Source: JBNKHH01 sp050290245
Lineage (GTDB): Bacteria; Pseudomonadota; Alphaproteobacteria; Rhodobacterales; Rhodobacteraceae
DNA: 32,858 nt
Reading direction: 5' to 3'
Assembly: GCA_050290245.1 (NCBI GenBank)
Contig: JBNKHH010000061.1
Coordinates: 1 to 32,858 of the forward strand
The notes under the pieces were generated by a model. That model did not search any database, was not told the DNA's origin, and was given only the letters and a program-made list of their open reading frames with translations. The position numbers were made by a program, and so were the translations under genes. Positions 32,185-32,858 of the stretch are shown here, in pieces (position 1 is the stretch's first letter; every line of letters starts with the position of its first letter).

Positions 32185-32858
32185 ACTGATTTCCCCCTGA
32201 AGAGGCCTGTGGGCCTGAACAGCAGCACGATGATCAGGATCGCGAAGCTGACCGCGAATTTATAGTCGGTCGACATGAGCTGGATCAGCCCGTCGGGTTC
32301 CCATGAGGGCAGGACGTAACCGGCAACTTTTTTCCAGGCGTAGGTGATGGTGACCTCGGAGAAGGCGATGACGAAGCCACCCGCGATGGCACCGACCGGG
32401 TTGCCGAGTCCGCCGACAATGGCGGCGGCGAAGATCGGCAGGAGAAGCTGGAAGTAGGTGAAGGGTTTGAAAGATTTGTCGAGGCCATAGAGCGTTCCGG
32501 CGATCGTCGCCAGGGCGGCGACGATAATCCAGGTGATCGCCACGACACGCTCGGGGTTGATGCCGGAAAGGAGCGCGAGGTCCTCGTTGTCGGAAAACGC
32601 GCGCATGGATTTGCCGGTGCGGGTCTTGTTGAGGAACCAGAACAGGGCGGCGACGACGATCACGGCGACGATGACAGTCAGAAGGGCGGTAGCCTTGATG
32701 GCGAGGCCTTCCTGCAGGCCGGTCATCTCCTTGAAGTCGCGCGCGGTGATGAGGAAGCGGGCGCCGTCGGCGAAACGCTGGTCATCAACGCCGATAATAA
32801 AGCGGACCAGGCCGTTCATGACGAACATCACGCCCATGGAGACGATCACGAGGATCAC
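32181..32858 (-). CDS. livH: branched-chain amino acid-type ABC transporter permease (5' end cut)
   Basis: At least 225 residues of a LivH-family permease. The frame is open to the window edge, so the N-terminus lies outside. Visible motifs are GKSMRAFSDNEDLALLSGIN (EAA-type coupling loop), the ATIAGTLYGLD segment and FAAAIVGGLGNPVGAIAGG, which is highly characteristic of LivH. The C-terminus RPTGLFRGKSV ends on the LivM ATG. It pairs with LivM to form the membrane channel. An insert of about 30 polar residues (DDQRFADGARF...) marks a subfamily distinct from E. coli LivH, so the substrate may not be a branched-chain amino acid. Confidence 0.93.
   Translation of the reverse strand: MILVIVSMGVMFVMNGLVRFIIGVDDQRFADGARFLITARDFKEMTGLQEGLAIKATALLTVIVAVIVVAALFWFLNKTRTGKSMRAFSDNEDLALLSGINPERVVAITWIIVAALATIAGTLYGLDKSFKPFTYFQLLLPIFAAAIVGGLGNPVGAIAGGFVIAFSEVTITYAWKKVAGYVLPSWEPDGLIQLMSTDYKFAVSFAILIIVLLFRPTGLFRGKSV

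Noticed and set aside
1..32858. tRNA, rRNA, CRISPR array, insertion sequence, prophage or toxin-antitoxin module
   Set aside because: I found no cloverleaf-like segment, no spaced direct repeats, no transposase or integrase domain, and no small paired toxin-antitoxin genes; a covariance-model and profile scan would settle weak cases.

Overview
The window is a 32.9 kb stretch of a GC-rich alphaproteobacterial chromosome. Gene content and order (S49 peptidase, uvrC-pgsA-moaD-moaE, the large DMGDH/GcvT-type FAD oxidoreductase, xdhC plus a molybdopterin-binding protein, gpmI-envC-ctpA-trmD-rplS-rpmE, psuK-psuG, livHM) best fit Rhodobacterales (Roseobacter/Rhodobacter relatives). This assignment rests on recognised protein families, not on a database search. 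Almost everything is chromosomal housekeeping. I see no phage, insertion sequence, CRISPR array, tRNA or rRNA.

Layout. 1-3.8 kb (+): 3' part of nadE, a tandem-hairpin terminator, an S49 peptidase, a small zinc-ribbon membrane protein, a Ca2+/Na+ antiporter and a pteridine-reductase-like SDR. 3.8-4.1 kb: a very AT-rich gap with one perfect DnaA box. 4.1-7.6 kb (+): uvrC, then the overlapping set pgsA-moaD-moaE. 7.7-8.5 kb (+): a doubly deleted GGDEF-EAL remnant. 8.5-10.9 kb (-): hrpB, divergent from meaB (+). 12.1-12.5 kb: rpmB with its own promoter and terminator. 12.6-15.4 kb (-): FAD/GcvT oxidoreductase overlapping a small GNAT. 15.5-19.3 kb (+): panC-panB, then xdhC and a molybdopterin-binding protein. 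19.5-25.2 kb (+): gpmI, an EnvC-like protein, ctpA, trmD, rplS, rpmE. 25.6-26.4 kb (+): 3-hydroxybutyrate dehydrogenase. 26.5-29.5 kb (-): a small Gly-tailed membrane protein, a DUF502 protein, psuG and psuK. 29.6-30.2 kb (+): a DUF2461 protein. 30.3-32.9 kb (-): livH (partial), livM and a MocA-like nucleotidyltransferase.

How the genes work together. Four-base stop/start overlaps link antiporter-SDR, pgsA-moaD-moaE, panC-panB, xdhC-molybdopterin protein, gpmI-envC, psuK-psuG and livH-livM-mocA, and an 8-base overlap links the oxidoreductase to the GNAT. Molybdenum cofactor functions recur at three places: moaD/moaE, xdhC plus the molybdopterin-binding protein, and the MocA-like enzyme. EnvC-like and CtpA proteins form an envelope/cell-division pair behind glycolytic gpmI.

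Most notable observations. (1) GC skew reverses across the window whatever the gene strand: C exceeds G on the + strand up to about 10.9 kb and G exceeds C beyond about 15 kb. This is the polarity expected at a replication origin or an inversion breakpoint. (2) The AT-rich gap before uvrC carries a perfect DnaA box and a near-CtrA motif. (3) The GGDEF-EAL gene has lost its middle and its end but stays in frame. No clearly new multi-gene system was found.
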